From NCBI GenBank assembly GCA_029168955.1, contig JAPDOI010001053.1, forward strand, positions 165,782 through 229,781: 64,000 bases of DNA, read 5' to 3'. Origin of the DNA: Aplectana chamaeleonis. Taxonomy: Eukaryota > Nematoda > Chromadorea > Rhabditida > Cosmocercidae. The notes below the pieces were generated by a model. The model was not told the origin of the DNA, ran no database searches, and saw nothing but the letters and a program-made list of their open reading frames with translations. Shown here piece by piece: positions 42,612 to 54,600 of this stretch. How positions within the stretch are numbered: position 1 is the first letter of the stretch; each line of letters starts with the position of its first letter. Position numbers and translations under genes: made by a program.

Positions 42612-42950
42612 ATAGCGGAGACCAGTTATTTTTTGGGTTCCGTATATGGACCTTACCATGCAAAGAAGCAATCAACTTGTGATACTTATGCTGTGGTATT
42701 TGAAGTTGGGATAGACTTTCTCTATAACTCGTCTTCATCCCGTTGATAAATTTAGGGAAGACAGTCATTGTGCTTACTAGACTTGGGGGCCGCTGCCGAG
42801 GATGTCGTACGTTCGTGCCCCGTGGCAGTGTGGAAGAAAGAAGATCGCCTCCGTGACAAACCGATGTCAACCCCTCCGAGAAGAGGGTTTTGTCATGGGA
42901 GAAGGTGCTGGTCGGCACGCGAAGCTCTCCTGAGGATTTTTTATTACAAA

Positions 42951-43121
42951 GGAGCCGGCGTCGAGAGGAATCCAGGTCCAGCACGGAGAGTATCCATGTG
43001 CCACCTGCCGGCGAGGATATTCACCTGGCATAAAACAAGTGTCCAGTGCTTCCGGATGCCAAAGGTGGGTGCACTTCTCCTGTTCGGGCCTCAGTTCTGT
43101 GAGGGCATCATGACCCCTCAT
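42951..43121 (+). pseudogene. 2A-like NPGP motif and PHD-like zinc finger of the LINE
   Basis: The frame gives GAGVERNPGP (42951-42980). 2A ribosome-skipping peptides end D(V/I)ExNPGP; here the Asp is Gly, so activity is doubtful. After a one-base frameshift the next frame reads EYPCATCRRGYSPGI, then GCQRWVHFSCSGL (about 42991-43110), a PHD-type pattern of CxxC and C-x2-WVHxxC. The NPGP-PHD arrangement is known at the N-terminus of CR1-type LINE proteins. Confidence 0.65.
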
Positions 43122-43179
43122 CCTTTCGTTTGTGTTCTATGCTCTGCCCCCAACAACTCTGATTCCTCAATTACCAACC

Positions 43180-43860
43180 GCCCCCTCTCCATTGTTCACA
43201 CATTAATCTCAACGGCCTTCGCAACAAGTTATCTGAACTCTCTCTATTCGCACGTTCTCTCCATCACCCGGATGTTATCATGGTTCAAGAAACCAAGCTC
43301 TCTCCATCTACCACTTATCCCCAACCTAACATTCCGGGCTACACCGCCTATCACATGCCAGAGGACAGCTCTTTGAGGGGCGGAGTGTCTACTTTCGTTC
43401 AATCTGCCTTACCTTCTCATATTATCCCACTAATACTCCTAAAGGACCCAGTACTCCTCGAATTTACATTTCCTGTCCCACCTCCCCCTCAAAACCCCTT
43501 TATCTCTATTTAACATCTACATTCCTCCTATATCACATCTTGTCCCCCCTCTTATAATCCTAATTCCCCCTCCTTAAGCAGTTATGTACGACTGCTCACT
43601 CTCCCCTTCAGCTGTCTTTGCAGGTGACTTCCAGTACTCACACGTTCTGTTCCGCTCTTGTTGATTCTGACGCCATGAGGAAGATGTCGAAAGAATGGGC
43701 TGAGGAGTGTGACCTTCTGGTTATCCTCAATGATGACCAGCCCACTCGTCTCCCTGTAACGGCCGACCTTCTAACCCAGACATCTCTCTTGTGTCATCAA
43801 TCTCTCTAATGCTTGCACGTGGTCCACATCCACAACTCTCTCCAGTGATCCACATTCCCG
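43180..43860 (+). pseudogene. LINE endonuclease domain (APE type)
   Basis: Pieces in different frames follow the APE endonuclease order: NGLRNKLSELSLFARSLHHP, then VIMVQETKLSPSTTYPQPN (the catalytic Glu in QETK), GGVSTFVQSALPSHI, and later LNDDQPTRLPVTADL with DHIP near 43850. It would nick target DNA to prime reverse transcription. Frameshifts occur at about 43270 and 43500-43680. Confidence 0.7.
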
Positions 43861-44297
43861 TCTTTGTCTATGTTGATCTCTCTGACTCTCTTGCCCCTTA
43901 CTCTGGTTTTCGTCATCTCGTACTTATGGGTTAATTTAGGCCTAGCAGACTGGACCCTGTTCAAGAGATGTTGCACTTCGCCATGCAGTCGACTACCCCA
44001 TGGAATGGTGATGTTCATCCAGAAAGAGCGCCATCTAACAAGTGCCATCCGCAAGGCCATGAAGCAGCAGCAATTCCTGAGGGTCATGTCAAGACCTTTT
44101 TTCCAAATGTCAGCAGGAAATGCTGCAGAAGATAAGAACCAGAGATAGAGAAGAGAGCCTGCCCAGACCATCTAGACCCGAGACATAGCTGTGCTGGATA
44201 ACGAGATCAAGCAGGATCTGGATAAGGAACAAGAGAAGGAATGCTGGGAGAAGTTCACTGAAAAAGCTGAATTTCAAGGCTGACGGAAGACTACGAC

Positions 44298-45480
44298 GTG
44301 GAAAGTGTTGAGGGAAAATTTCCGGCAAGATCCGCTCCCTCGATGAGCTCCGCTATTGAGTTCGAGGAGAACGTCTTCAAATCAGGAAAGCGGCTGCTTA
44401 TGCGCTCGGCAAGAGAACTTCTTCATCACACGTGCCCGAAGCGAAGGGCGTGCAGAACAGAGTCACGGTTAGAGGAGCAGAGCCGGTTGCCGCTCATGAA
44501 CGCTTCTGAGGGCCTTTACTCTCACGCAAGTAGAAGGCTATCAAAGAAATGCGGAATTCGAAGGCTATCCGGACCTGACGGTGTCTCCCCAGCCATCCTG
44601 AAGAAGCTTCCCACGGAACTTCTACCGATGCTTGCAGATATCATTAACACTTCTTTCCCGGACCTGCACTCTACCCCAAGCTTGGAAGACAGCCAATGTG
44701 ATACCGTTGCCAAAGGCGAGGCAAGTCCCAAAGAAAAAGCACGGCAAGGGCTTTCGACGGGCAATAAATACCTGTTATGTCGCCCGTCGCTAGAAGAGAA
44801 AATTAGCTGAAAAGTTGATCGTGACGGACCTGGCTGATCAAAATGAGCGACAGCCCCAGCATCAGCATGGGTTCAGGAAACTTCACTCCCACTATTACGA
44901 AGCTCTATTGAAAGATCGTGAGCTTTGCGGTCGATGGGTTCAACATGAAAAGCCCCTGAGAACGGTGGCCGTCGCCCGCTTGACCTGAAGCAAAGCGTTT
45001 GACTCTGTTAACTTGGGACTGCTGTCCGAGGAAACTGCTCAAGTCGTCCGCTACCATCATGGCAGAGAAGCGATGGATTGCAGCGTTCACTAAAGGCCGC
45101 CGTGCTAAGGTTCTGTTCCAGAATCTCATGTATCCGATAGCACATTCCAATAGCAGCCGGTGTTCCGCAAGGCGAGTGTTGTCCCCTGCCCTATTCAGCC
45201 TGTATCTTGAGGGCATTCCCAGGCCTCCCAATGATGTAAGGATTGTTATGTAATGCCGACGACATCACCATCATGTGCCAGGATCGTGACCTGCAGATAG
45301 CCGCTTCAACAAGATCAGCGCCTATCTCGTCCGAGTTGAAGCTCTTCCTCGATGAAATGATGCTCACAGATCTCTGCCGCAAAATCCTCTGTTTCAGTGT
45401 TCACAACTTGAACACCAAGGAACACGAGTGCCCATCCAGATGTCAAATGGGATGGTGACCCTGTTACCAGCAGCAAGAAA
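44298..45480 (+). pseudogene. LINE reverse transcriptase domain
   Basis: LSGPDGVSPAILKKLPTELL is the RT block around PGPDG. A frame-shifted continuation gives PLPK-GK, FDSVNLGLLSEE (catalytic Asp region), a GVPQG-like segment and YADDITIMC-like coding near 45240-45290 (ADDITIM). Multiple frame changes show it is dead. Confidence 0.75.
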
Positions 45481-45599
45481 TTCCCAAGCTGCTTGGCCTT
45501 ATTCTTGATCCCCTCACTGAAGTTCCACAAAAACGCGGAACAGAAACAAACAGTCGTCAAAGGCTAGGCACTTAATATCTGTAGAGAGCTCTCCGGAGG

Positions 45600-46370
45600 G
45601 AACATCATGGGGAAGCAGCCGAGAGACTATATTGGCGAGAACCTACAGAGCAATACTTCCAGCCGGCTCTGGAATATGCACGGCACACCAAGTGTGGCAG
45701 CTACCTGGTGTCCTGACAGCTCCTGGAATAAGCTGCAGCGTGTACCAGGAGAATGCTGCGCTTGGGGTACTTACCGGTTGTGCAAGGAGCTCCCCGGTGC
45801 TGGAGCATCTTTCACGCGGAGGCCTGCATATTGCCGGTCAAGGAGCATTAGTGAACTCCAGGCACAGCAGATGTATATTAATGTTCTGCAGAGCAGCCGA
45901 ATCATCCGTCAAAGAGAATCATGAAGCCCATAAGAGAGAGTCGATTAGGACGCGGAGTTCGCCGATGCTCCTCGTAAAGTTGATGTACAGAGATGGGCCG
46001 ACTCCAACATGGAAAGGCTTCGTCTTCTCTGCGTGAGGAGCACACCCAGTTTGTTCGAGGATATCTAGCAAAAGGCGGCTGTGAACTATCTTGGGAACGG
46101 CGGGTGCCGCCTCCCGGAGTTTGCACGAAGTCCGAAGTCTCAACTCGGCACAGACGAGGCAGATGTGCTCTTGCCTCGCTGCGCTGTGGTCACTCTATTC
46201 TGCTTATGTCTTACGTCAACAAGATCGACAGCAGCCGACCGGACGCATGACCGGACTGTGGTGCTCCCGGACATGACACGGCGCACTTGTTAATGTGCCC
46301 GAAGAGACCTACCTCCATAACAACAATGGACCTTTGGACGAATCCTGTGAAGGCCCAGTTCCTCAACCTA
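45600..46370 (+). pseudogene. LINE C-terminal region with Cys/His motif
   Basis: Fragments ATWCPDSSWNKLQRV, LGVLTGCARSSPVLEHLSR and, near 46240-46310, PDCGAPGHDTAHLLMCP match the usual C-terminal part of Jockey/CR1-like RT proteins. The region ends just before the GAA tail. Confidence 0.65.
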
Positions 46371-46410
46371 TGACAAAAACCACTTTGAGGCTGCAGAAGA
46401 AGAAGAAGAC

Positions 46411-46765
46411 TTGGGGCCGAATCGAATAATTTTTTGGATGATGTACGATTAATTCGAATGGAGTGTTCGAATATTCGATTCACTCAAAAATTTCTTTCCT
46501 GAATCTTTCCCGAATATTTAAGTGACTCGGGGGATCTGGATATTCAGTTTCTTCAAACGTTGGTCTCATTCAGGAAACCAAGTTATTCTTCCCTCCGGAT
46601 ATTTGATTTATTCGGAGATGCGATTCATACGGTATCTCGAATATTCCATTGTTCGCAGAACCCAGATTGTTACGGTTTCCGAGAATTATTTGGATTATTT
46701 GGAGAAGTAAAATATTCGATTTTTCGAATATTGAAGGCCGATTTTGAGGCGCCATCATTCCGAAC
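46411..46765. repeat. Degenerate GAATATTCGATT low-complexity tract
   Basis: TTCGAATATTCGATT-like units repeat irregularly between about 46420 and 46740. It has the same style as the CGGAAA tracts but another motif. No terminal repeat was found. Confidence 0.5.
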
Positions 46766-47393
46766 ATTTAGCGACTCAAAAATTCAAAACAATAATGATT
46801 CATGTGGAAAAGAATTTAAATGCTATTTTTCGGACATCCACGTAAGCTTTACAGCTTTGCGATTGGCTCGTTCGAGATCGAATGAGGAGCTAGTTTCTGA
46901 GTGTATTTCTTCATTCGCCTAAAAAATTGCAGAGAGCCTCTTTGAACTTTAATATTCACTTCTTCCGAAAAAACTCCACGTTTTTCGAAAAATTCGATAA
47001 TTTGAAGGAATTTTTAAAATACTTTTAAATGCTTTATCCGATTTTGTTCCCTCGTTCAATGATTTAAAAAAGGCGATAATCACAAATTCATGCCAAATGT
47101 GATCACATTAGCTCCGAGCCAACTTTCTTTGAAGTTATTTTGACCTGAAAATTGACCGATTTCTACTGGCTAATTCATTGGTTGAACTGCGTGCATTAAC
47201 GTCTTGCTTGAACAGGAAACTGATACCCGCTGGAGTCCCACCACGATTTCTTCACTGCGCTTGCAACCCTACTTTCCAGAAATCTCCGCTGATCCCCAAG
47301 ACCCCGGCAAAATGCCGTGTACGTTTCTCTCGTCCTTTTTATAATTTCGTGATTGCTCAATCCTTTGTCTCGGATTATTCTTTCAAAGAATGA

Positions 47394-48949
47394 CTCGCAA
47401 ATTCAGATAAAGATTCTGCATCGTGTTCCACTGCTTTGCACTCATTATTTATCGTGATAAAAGCATTGATTAGTCTTTTGTTTATATGTTTCTCCACCCC
47501 CGTTATGTGCGATACGCGAGAATGCGTCCTACTCATCCAAAGGTATGCTCTTTATCGTCTTTTATGTTGTAGAATTATTTTCTATTTCCGTACAATTGTG
47601 TGCAGTGATGTGCCGTTCGCAGCCAGTACCCCAATTATTAGAACCAGGGTCCTGTTATGAACAGAAGCTTTAGTCTCAACAGGTGAACGGATTTGCTACC
47701 TAACTTTCATTAGTACACGCTTAGATAGTTGTATAGTTGGCTTACTCAGGAACGGAAGAGATAGGTTTGTCGAACAACAACTTGTCGACTTGCATTCTAG
47801 AAATCGATTGACTAAGAGAGGAAGCAATGGTGAGCACATACGGTTCGCGATCAAAAAATTTCTGGTTTTTCCACGCAGAATCCTGAGCTTTGGGTTCTCT
47901 ATACAGAATTGGTAAAGAAAAGAATCGCGAAAAAACGGCGGGAAGTGACCGAAAATCGAGTGCTGCAAGTCGACCCAGTGCTGCGCTCCGCCCACTTGAA
48001 GAAAAGTTGCCGTTATTGAGGTGGAATAGTCGCCTTTGGAAAAAAATTCGACGACCCTCCATGTTGACGCTAACTAACGCGCACGCACTGTCGGCTACCG
48101 TGATGTTCCGTACTATTTGAAAGTATTTTTCTCTTATAGCTCGATTGTCCTTTTTCGCCCATTTCATTCCAAAAATTTAAGCAAAATCTTTTTCGAGAAG
48201 AATAGGTTTTGTGGAGCAGATATTTTTGATTATGCTGTTGTCAATCGCGATGACGATCCTTGAATTTCAGGTTTTTTTACTTTTTTCGCATTACGGCTCT
48301 TAATATGATTGCTGTAAACGTTTTATCTTTGCCGTCCTTGTCGTGTTGATTGCGCACCTCACAGTGGACTAGATGGTCAGCGACAATGCTCTGCCTACTG
48401 AAGTCACTGACAGATTTCTGATCCCTTTTTATCTTACTTTGTTTTCCGGTACCGTGATGGTGTCGTGGTAATTAGGGTCCATGTGATCCCAGCCGACCTA
48501 TTAAACGTTGTTGTGTAATCGTGTTTCCATCAAATGGTCAGTCGGGTGCAGCATTCCTTTGGGAAACTTGATAAATTGAATTTCCCCAACGCTGCAAATT
48601 CATGGATCTCAGTCGAACGGATATTGAATTTTGATACACATTCGCCTGTTTTAACTTCCGCATTCATAGATTCTTCGCATGGATCTCGGTCGAACGGATA
48701 GCGAGCGTTTGGCCGCACTGGAGTTAATGGAAAGGAGTCCCGAATGAGATGATCAACCTGTATAAGTCAGTCGATTCAGCGTGCATTGTAGGTGATTTTG
48801 TTGGCTTACCTCGCGTCTTTGTACCCCTTCATTCTGAAATTTCAGAGGCTGAAACTGATGTTCGCTTGTACAGGGGAGGCGCCGAACAAACTATTGCCGC
48901 GCATCTTGAGTTTTCCAGAAGTAAAAAAAAACGCGGGGAACAGAAATAA
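47394..48949 (+). CDS. Cluster of exon-like fragments, unrecognised gene
   Basis: Several stretches look like exons. 47394-47542 with 47606-47660 is joined by a 63-base intron (GTATGC...TGTGTGCAG), in phase, and contains a hydrophobic LISLLFICFSTPVMC segment; there is no upstream ATG. A 49-base intron at 47830-47878 (GTGAGC...CCACGCAG) precedes 47879-48019, NPELWVLYTELVKKRIAKKR, ending in TGA. At 48849-48949, after AATTTCAG, a frame reads EAETDVRLYRGGAEQTIAAH and ends in TAA. Phases of the pieces do not all agree. This may be a real host gene with unresolved exons, or a decayed one. Confidence 0.25.
48601..48702 (+). repeat. Short direct repeat
   Basis: CATGGATCTC-GTCGAACGGATA occurs at about 48601 and 48680, one base different. 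No wider unit was recognised. Confidence 0.6.
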
Positions 48950-49351
48950 TCGAGTATAACTTAAAATTTCCGGAAAAAGGGGTATCTTGGAGAGACCATG
49001 CTGGATGAGCCGCATGGGGGCTGGTGAAGAATGAAAAACATTCCAAGAAGGAACGCCCGACTTAGATTGCTGTTTGTACGATATGATACACTTCATTGTT
49101 GAAAGTTCCAATTTTTTCCGGTTATTATTTTTCCTAATTGCTACCCTACGGTTCAACGATGTTATTGCAATTGTCGTTATTGTGCAATCATGTCTCGTTT
49201 GTGTGCAATTATTTTTGTTTTTCAGCATTATGAATGAAATCTGAAGAAACAAATTTGCTAGCACATGAGAATAAAGTTCTAAAGCATACTTAGGCAGCAT
49301 TTAGTGAGACGCAGTATGTCATCCAAGTAGAACAAAAACCGCATTCGTGCG

Positions 49352-49816
49352 TTGAAGGCAGGAGTTCTCGATAGAATCGGTTGTTGTGCTATCCTCATAG
49401 AATGGTGCAGGTCTTCCCATCACAAAGAGTGAAATTAGGTAAAAATTGGAAAAAAACGGCTCCAGGAACAAGATATTTAGCTTGCGAGTGGCCTCCCGCC
49501 CCCAATTGTATCGAGGTTTAGTGAGAGCCTGCTTTCTCAACTTTTATTTTGCTTCTAATAAAATTTCTGAGCACTCCCTGGAGACTACTGACTACCTTAA
49601 CAGCAACATAAAAGGCGGATAAGCAAGCAAGCATTAATCTCCTTAATTAGGAGACCGGCCGACACCTGTCATTAGCCGTTATACTTTGGTTTTGAGCGTT
49701 TTTTCCCGCGAATTTTCCCGGGTTTTTTCACTTATTTTACTTTTTGTGATGATGACCAAATCTACACTTCCATAGTAGAGAGCTCAAAAGTCGTTTTTAT
49801 CGCGAACTCGCCTTTA
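49352..49816. mobile_element. Family A-like TTAA MITE, aged
   Basis: The left end TTGAAGGCAGGAGTTCTCGA and right end TCGCGAACTCGCCTTTA are diverged family A termini. The right end shares its decayed TTAA (TTAG) with the next family A left end at 49813. Confidence 0.6.
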
Positions 49817-49847
49817 GAGGCAGTGTCCACGATAAAAACCATGTATC
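49813..49847 (+). mobile_element. Left piece of a family A MITE split by the Gypsy element
   Basis: TTAGAGGCAGTGTCCACGAT plus AAAAACCATGTATC matches the first 35 bases of family A. The rest of that MITE resumes at 59464, on the far side of the Gypsy element. Confidence 0.75.
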
Positions 49848-50284
49848 TGCTAGTGCAAAGCTTTGCGCGCTGTGTAACTTTACAAAAAGTTTATGAGTAA
49901 AAAAAAACAGAACAACGAATAAAAAAGGTAAGCCAATGTATCTAATGGAAGAGAACACAGGATCAACAGCAGCCAGCGGCAGATGGAGGAGTAAGGAATC
50001 CAGCGACGTGACGGGGGAAGGGAGAGGCGATGGAAAAGGATATGGGCCTTCCTGGGCGACGGAGGAGGAAGATCCGAGATGAGGGGTCTGGTTGCAAGAA
50101 AGGAACGTGCGTTGCGAGAGCCAAAGAGTACCAAGTGTACTAGAACAAATCCATAACCCAAGAGACGCCGGCGACGGAAGGTGCGTCAGGAGTTCAATTG
50201 AATTATCGAGTGATAAACAACAATCCAACACAGTGAGCGATAAACATCTATCATTCGATCTACCGATCATATCTCTTCTCTACA
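49848..50284 (-). repeat. Gypsy 3' LTR (low-coordinate copy)
   Basis: Read on the minus strand it starts TGTAGAGAAGAGATATGATC and ends TTTGCACTAGCA. Shared internal blocks with the other LTR include GACGTGACGGGGGAA and GGGCCTTCCTGGGCGACGG. Scattered small indels between the copies indicate an old insertion. Confidence 0.88.
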
Positions 50285-50449
50285 CGCCGATACTCCAGAA
50301 AGAGTCAGCTCCGTTGACTCAGGGCGATCCACGTCCTTTCTGCTTCATGCGATGGGCTTGCTCGAGTCGCTTCTTCCTTGCATCACGAATGTACATGAGA
50401 TCCAATTTTAGTGGGTTTCTTCCTCTTAGCCGCAGGTTCGTCTTTCATT

Positions 50450-51700
50450 TTTGATGACTGTTCGCTTGGATGTTGTTTGGCTTGTCGGCTGGCTCGCTTG
50501 GGTTTTCGTTCCTTCAGCTTGAACCTTCAGCAATCGCAATGTGTTCAGAAGCCGCTTCTCTCAATTGCTCGAGGAACACATGTATTTGCCACCCATGCAG
50601 CTTATCGTCTGCTTTTCTAAAACTGATTCTAGGCTCCAAGGTGGGTGGAGTTTCGGCATTGCATCGGCTAGAAGGACCGTAGTGGTCGATGACGCGAGCA
50701 TCGAATCCACGTTTTGCGGGGGCCTGTCAACTGCTGGACCACTTAGCAAGGCACACCAACCGCATTTTGCTCCCCAGTGATCCTGACGGCGCTTCTCTCC
50801 GAACAGGAAGGAAACATTCCAGCGTGCCTCCACAATGGAGTTGCCCTCTCGATCGCATGAAGACACATGCGCATATGATCCTGCCTTGGCATGACTTCTG
50901 GCCAGACCCACTGGCCAATAGCAGCGCTAATCGGGAACTTGTTGAGCTCATCCGCCAGAGTCCGCCATGGTGGCTGTAGACCACAAATTTCACGGTAAGC
51001 TCTGGCTCGACATCAGTGAGAGGACTCTCTCGAAGGTCTTCGGCAGTGCCACAATAATAGAATTCGTCGGCATGTCATCACTGTAGCAAGTCGGTTATCT
51101 GTTCCTCTACGAGCCATTGCCCACGCAATGCGTAGTAGGCGGCGATGTTGGCATATCCCGGATAATGGCTGAAGATTGCTGGATGCGATAGATGCACCCC
51201 ATATTTCTCCTGTACTGCTCTAGCAAAATCGTTGCAGAACTGGCGGTGTGCTGAGATGGCGCAACTCAGGCCAACTACCGTGAGATGAGTCGATGGTTTT
51301 CAACAGTTCAGCCTCCTTTCGGTGATCGCCCAAGAGGCTGGTTCCAAGGCGATCATGACGCAACGTTAACCAATTGGAACAGATTTGCACTTTCTTTGAT
51401 CGAGGCAGAAATTGCATCGAAGTCCAGGAAGTCCGAGCATGTGCTCTTTCGTTGAAGAAATTCCGCATGTGCACCTGGTAGTAGAGGTGAAGCGGGTCCG
51501 TTTAGGCAAGGCCCACCAATCTCGACTCTGAAACAAAGAACTTTTTCACACTCTTGCTCTTCTTTGGTCCTCCTCTTTTTGCCCTAGTCCTAGTGGTTTG
51601 GACTGGTTCATCACCTAGACCCTAGGAACCTTTCGTAGCTGATCAAGATAGGACACGCTTGGGTTCTTGGTTGGCATTAATCACAGTTACTAACGGCACT
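50450..51700 (-). pseudogene. C-terminal extension of the Gypsy polyprotein
   Basis: Beyond the integrase the minus strand keeps coding-like pieces. One frame near 51140-51230 reads HPAIFSHYPGYANIAAYYA; others near 50580-50910 and 50400-50450 are rich in Trp or basic residues. The nematode Cer1 polyprotein also continues past the integrase, so this is probably the equivalent. Its role is unknown. Frameshifts are frequent. Confidence 0.5.
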
Positions 51701-52950
51701 GCTTATCACCTAACTTTCCCAAAACTCCTGTACATGGTCCACACCATTCATTCGCTAATTTAGGGTGTTTCCGATGCGCTCTTTTCTGCCGGAATCCGCA
51801 CTCATACACCCGGTCGCCCTAGAGTCAGCGGTCCCTTGATGACCTCCTTGCCCTTGTCGTATGCCTCTTTCGCATACGTTTTCCGAGCTTTTTCGTTTTC
51901 GGCTCTGTGTGCAAACGCATGGGCGAAGCTTGATACCGGCGATCATTTCAGTGACATAGCTGTCCATGTCAACAATATATTTTGACACACGGTGGTCCAT
52001 GCCACTACACGTTTTCGGTATGTACGCGTCGAACCCGTGAAGTAAAAAGAAAGGAGGATTCTCCCGTCCGAGTCGTGAACCTGACGTGTTGTGAGGCTAT
52101 CATACAATAAGGCAAAGGTTTTATTCCATTCTGTTAGAATATCTATTTTTTTACACGCAGGGAAATGTAGCAGTGATAGATTTATTGAATCTCTCGGTTA
52201 CTCCGTTTTCTCTTGGATTATATTCTTTGGTGAGAAGATTTGACGCACTCCTAGTATTTTTGTCCAGTTCGACCGGAAGAAGCTTATTATCAAACTCTCC
52301 ACCCTGATCCAGAAAGGATACACTTTGGAAACAACATTCGCCCGCTATCCATTTCTCCAAAACAACACTCATTTTGCCACAGTCTCAGCTGCCTTCGACT
52401 CAGCAGCATATGCCCCTCCATATTTCCCATATCGATGACACTCAAAATGTATCGGTTCCCACTGAAAGTGAAGGCCCATCTCTGAAATGTCTATTCCGAT
52501 CATTTCATTTGGCTTCTGTTGTGACTATTGGTTGGAGCAGCGGAGTCATCTCTGGTTTTGATTATGCAGAGCGCAGTTCTTGCATTCTTCCGCCCACTTC
52601 CGGACGTCCTTGGTGCATCGTTTCCCAGAAAAACTGGCTTACTCCATATCGCATGGAGCATTTTTCTGGGTGCAGAAAGTGACACTGCGGAAGCGACGAA
52701 TGGTGCTTCTTCAAAAACGTTTTCCGATGCTCTCGTGCAACCACTTTCCCTCATTGTTTTATCATCGACAAAATACAAATATCCTTCGAACATCCCGAAA
52801 TCAGCGGTGCTAAACTTCTTCCAGAGACACCTCTGAAATCCACATAATGTTTTGGATTACTTGATTCTAAAGCCTCAATCACAGTCTTGTAAGCTGGATC
52901 TCGTCTCATATCTTTTCGTCCATTCCAGGCTCTTCGCGCCCACAACAGCT
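51700..52950 (-). pseudogene. Gypsy integrase remnant
   Basis: On the minus strand 52372-52151 reads VSFLDQGGEFDNKLL and YNPRENGVTERFNKSI: the second catalytic Asp and the downstream Glu region of the DDE integrase core (the Glu is in REN). The HHCC/N-terminal part lies near 52900-52530 in shifted frames (CALHNQNQ-like). The C-terminal part near 51990-51750 includes VRIPAEKSASE. Several frameshifts. Confidence 0.75.
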
Positions 52951-52999
52951 ACAATCAGTTCATTGGGTATTGAGCCCAGTCATTTGTAGAAGCTTCTGC

Positions 53000-53700
53000 C
53001 GCCCCCTCTGCTCCAGCGCGTCCGCTACCTTGTTTGCGGCACCCTTCGTAACCCTCCATTTTGATGTCATATCTTCTGCGGCTCGAGGGCCCAGCGCAGA
53101 GACTCTAGCTGAGACGTTGCTCCGGGGTGAACAGCGTTGAGGTGAGAGGTTGGTGGTCGTATATATTTCAACAGGCAGTCCATATATAAACATATGGAAT
53201 TTCCTCATAGCGCACACGACCTGCAAAGTGCTTCTAAAATCAGTTATGTGATAGTTCCGCTCCACTTTTAGACAAGCTTCTGGAACCAAAATAGATTGGA
53301 TGGATCAATCCATTATCACCCTAACTGACTGAGCACGGCTCCCAACCCGGTGTGGCAGCAAGCACGTCCGTATGGATTTGGAATGGTTTACGTCTGCTCC
53401 GCGCGCCTTCAATGTCGGGCTGTGACAACACTGGCGCCGATGTTATTATCTCCTTCAGTTTTCCAGAAATGATTGGATCGCTTCATTGGTCCATACGAAC
53501 TCACGCTTTTCTGACGTTAGTTCATGTAACGGACCTGCGACTTTCAGAAAAACCCGTCACGATTATGTTGTGAGTACGAACACATAGCGACTAAATGTTC
53601 TCCAGTTCCGTGCGCGACTGGAAGCGGATAATTCGTGATAAGCCTGCACCTTTCTAGGATCCATGTGAACCGCACTTCCGCATATCCACCAGGTGTCTGC
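53000..53700 (-). pseudogene. Gypsy RNase H remnant
   Basis: Fragments in changing frames include PFQIHTD near 53690-53370, then FRSTLQVVCAMRKFHMFIYG and SNVSARV near 53240-53110. This is the RNase H to integrase linker order of Gypsy. No intact catalytic set can be read. Confidence 0.6.
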
Positions 53701-53766
53701 TAGAAATTCCACTTTAGTTTCCATCCAGAACACACTTTCGTGGATTTAGCTTCAGATATGCATTAT

Positions 53767-54600
53767 TCAAGGCCTCTCTACGTGCCTTTCGACCGTAGTT
53801 GTAGCAACCATGATATCGTCCAAATAGCACAGTACTTCTTCGCCAAGCACTCGCCCGAGGACTGTGTGCATCAGCCGTTGGAAAACCGGGGGTGATGAAG
53901 CCAGACCGAAAGGAAGCACCTTAAATTGGTACAAACCTTCGGTTGTGGTGAATGCACTTTTTTCCCTAGCTCTAGGTGCCAATCTCATCTGTCAATAGCC
54001 TGACGAGAGATCAAGAGTTGAGAAAAACTTCTTGCTCTTGTGGCTCTGGATCATAGTGTCGATCGTTGGGTGCGAGATAACTATCGATTCTCTTGTGACT
54101 TGATGCACTTTCCGATAGTCCACCCATAATCGCAGTGTTCCACCTTTTTTCTGTACTAGCACGATAGGCGACACCCAGCTGGACTCACTAGGTTCGATAA
54201 TATCCCTCTCCTGGAGATCATTCAAGATCTGTCTCAGAGCTATTCGTGTCCCCAATAAGGAATTGGCCCTAGCCTTCCTGACGGATCGGTGAAGCTGTTC
54301 CTGTATCTATGTCGTGTTCCACTAACATAGTCTGTGTCAGTTCCTGGTCTGTCCACTACCCAAACACAAATTCGTATTTCTGAAGACAAGCACAGCTTTA
54401 GCATTGACTCTCCTTGATATGGCACTCCTTGTTGTTTTTCAGAGAGTAGCAAAAAAGTGTTTCAGATTTCTGTTCCGGAACTTCCGAAGATTGTGCGTTC
54501 TTGAAAGCATGTTGGCGTAGTGTGAGTGGGGCCTCATTTGGTCACTTTACCTGTATCCCAATGACCAACTGAGATCCACCAACCCTATACACCATAGTGT
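53767..54600 (-). pseudogene. Gypsy reverse transcriptase remnant
   Basis: 54255-53992 reads RDIIEPSESSWVSPIVLVQK, then LWVDYRKVHQVT and FFSTLDLSSGY. A TGA at 53991-53989 replaces the conserved Trp codon. The same frame goes on with KSAFTTTEGLYQFKVLPFGL and CYLDDIMV, the YxDD catalytic box (here YLDD). It is the best-preserved domain of the element. Confidence 0.88.

Larger units (their letters stand above)
42640..46410 (+). mobile_element. CR1/Jockey-like non-LTR retrotransposon, decayed
   Basis: The order is NPGP motif, PHD-like finger, apurinic-type endonuclease, reverse transcriptase, C-terminal Cys/His motif, then a (GAA)n tail at about 46395-46410. No LTRs. At least eight frameshifts or stops break it. 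The 5' boundary is uncertain. It lies directly after a family A MITE. Confidence 0.8.

Noticed and set aside
50092..50454. 120-codon plus-strand ORF near 50.1 kb
   Set aside because: It overlaps the Gypsy LTR and lies antisense to the element; no features of its own.
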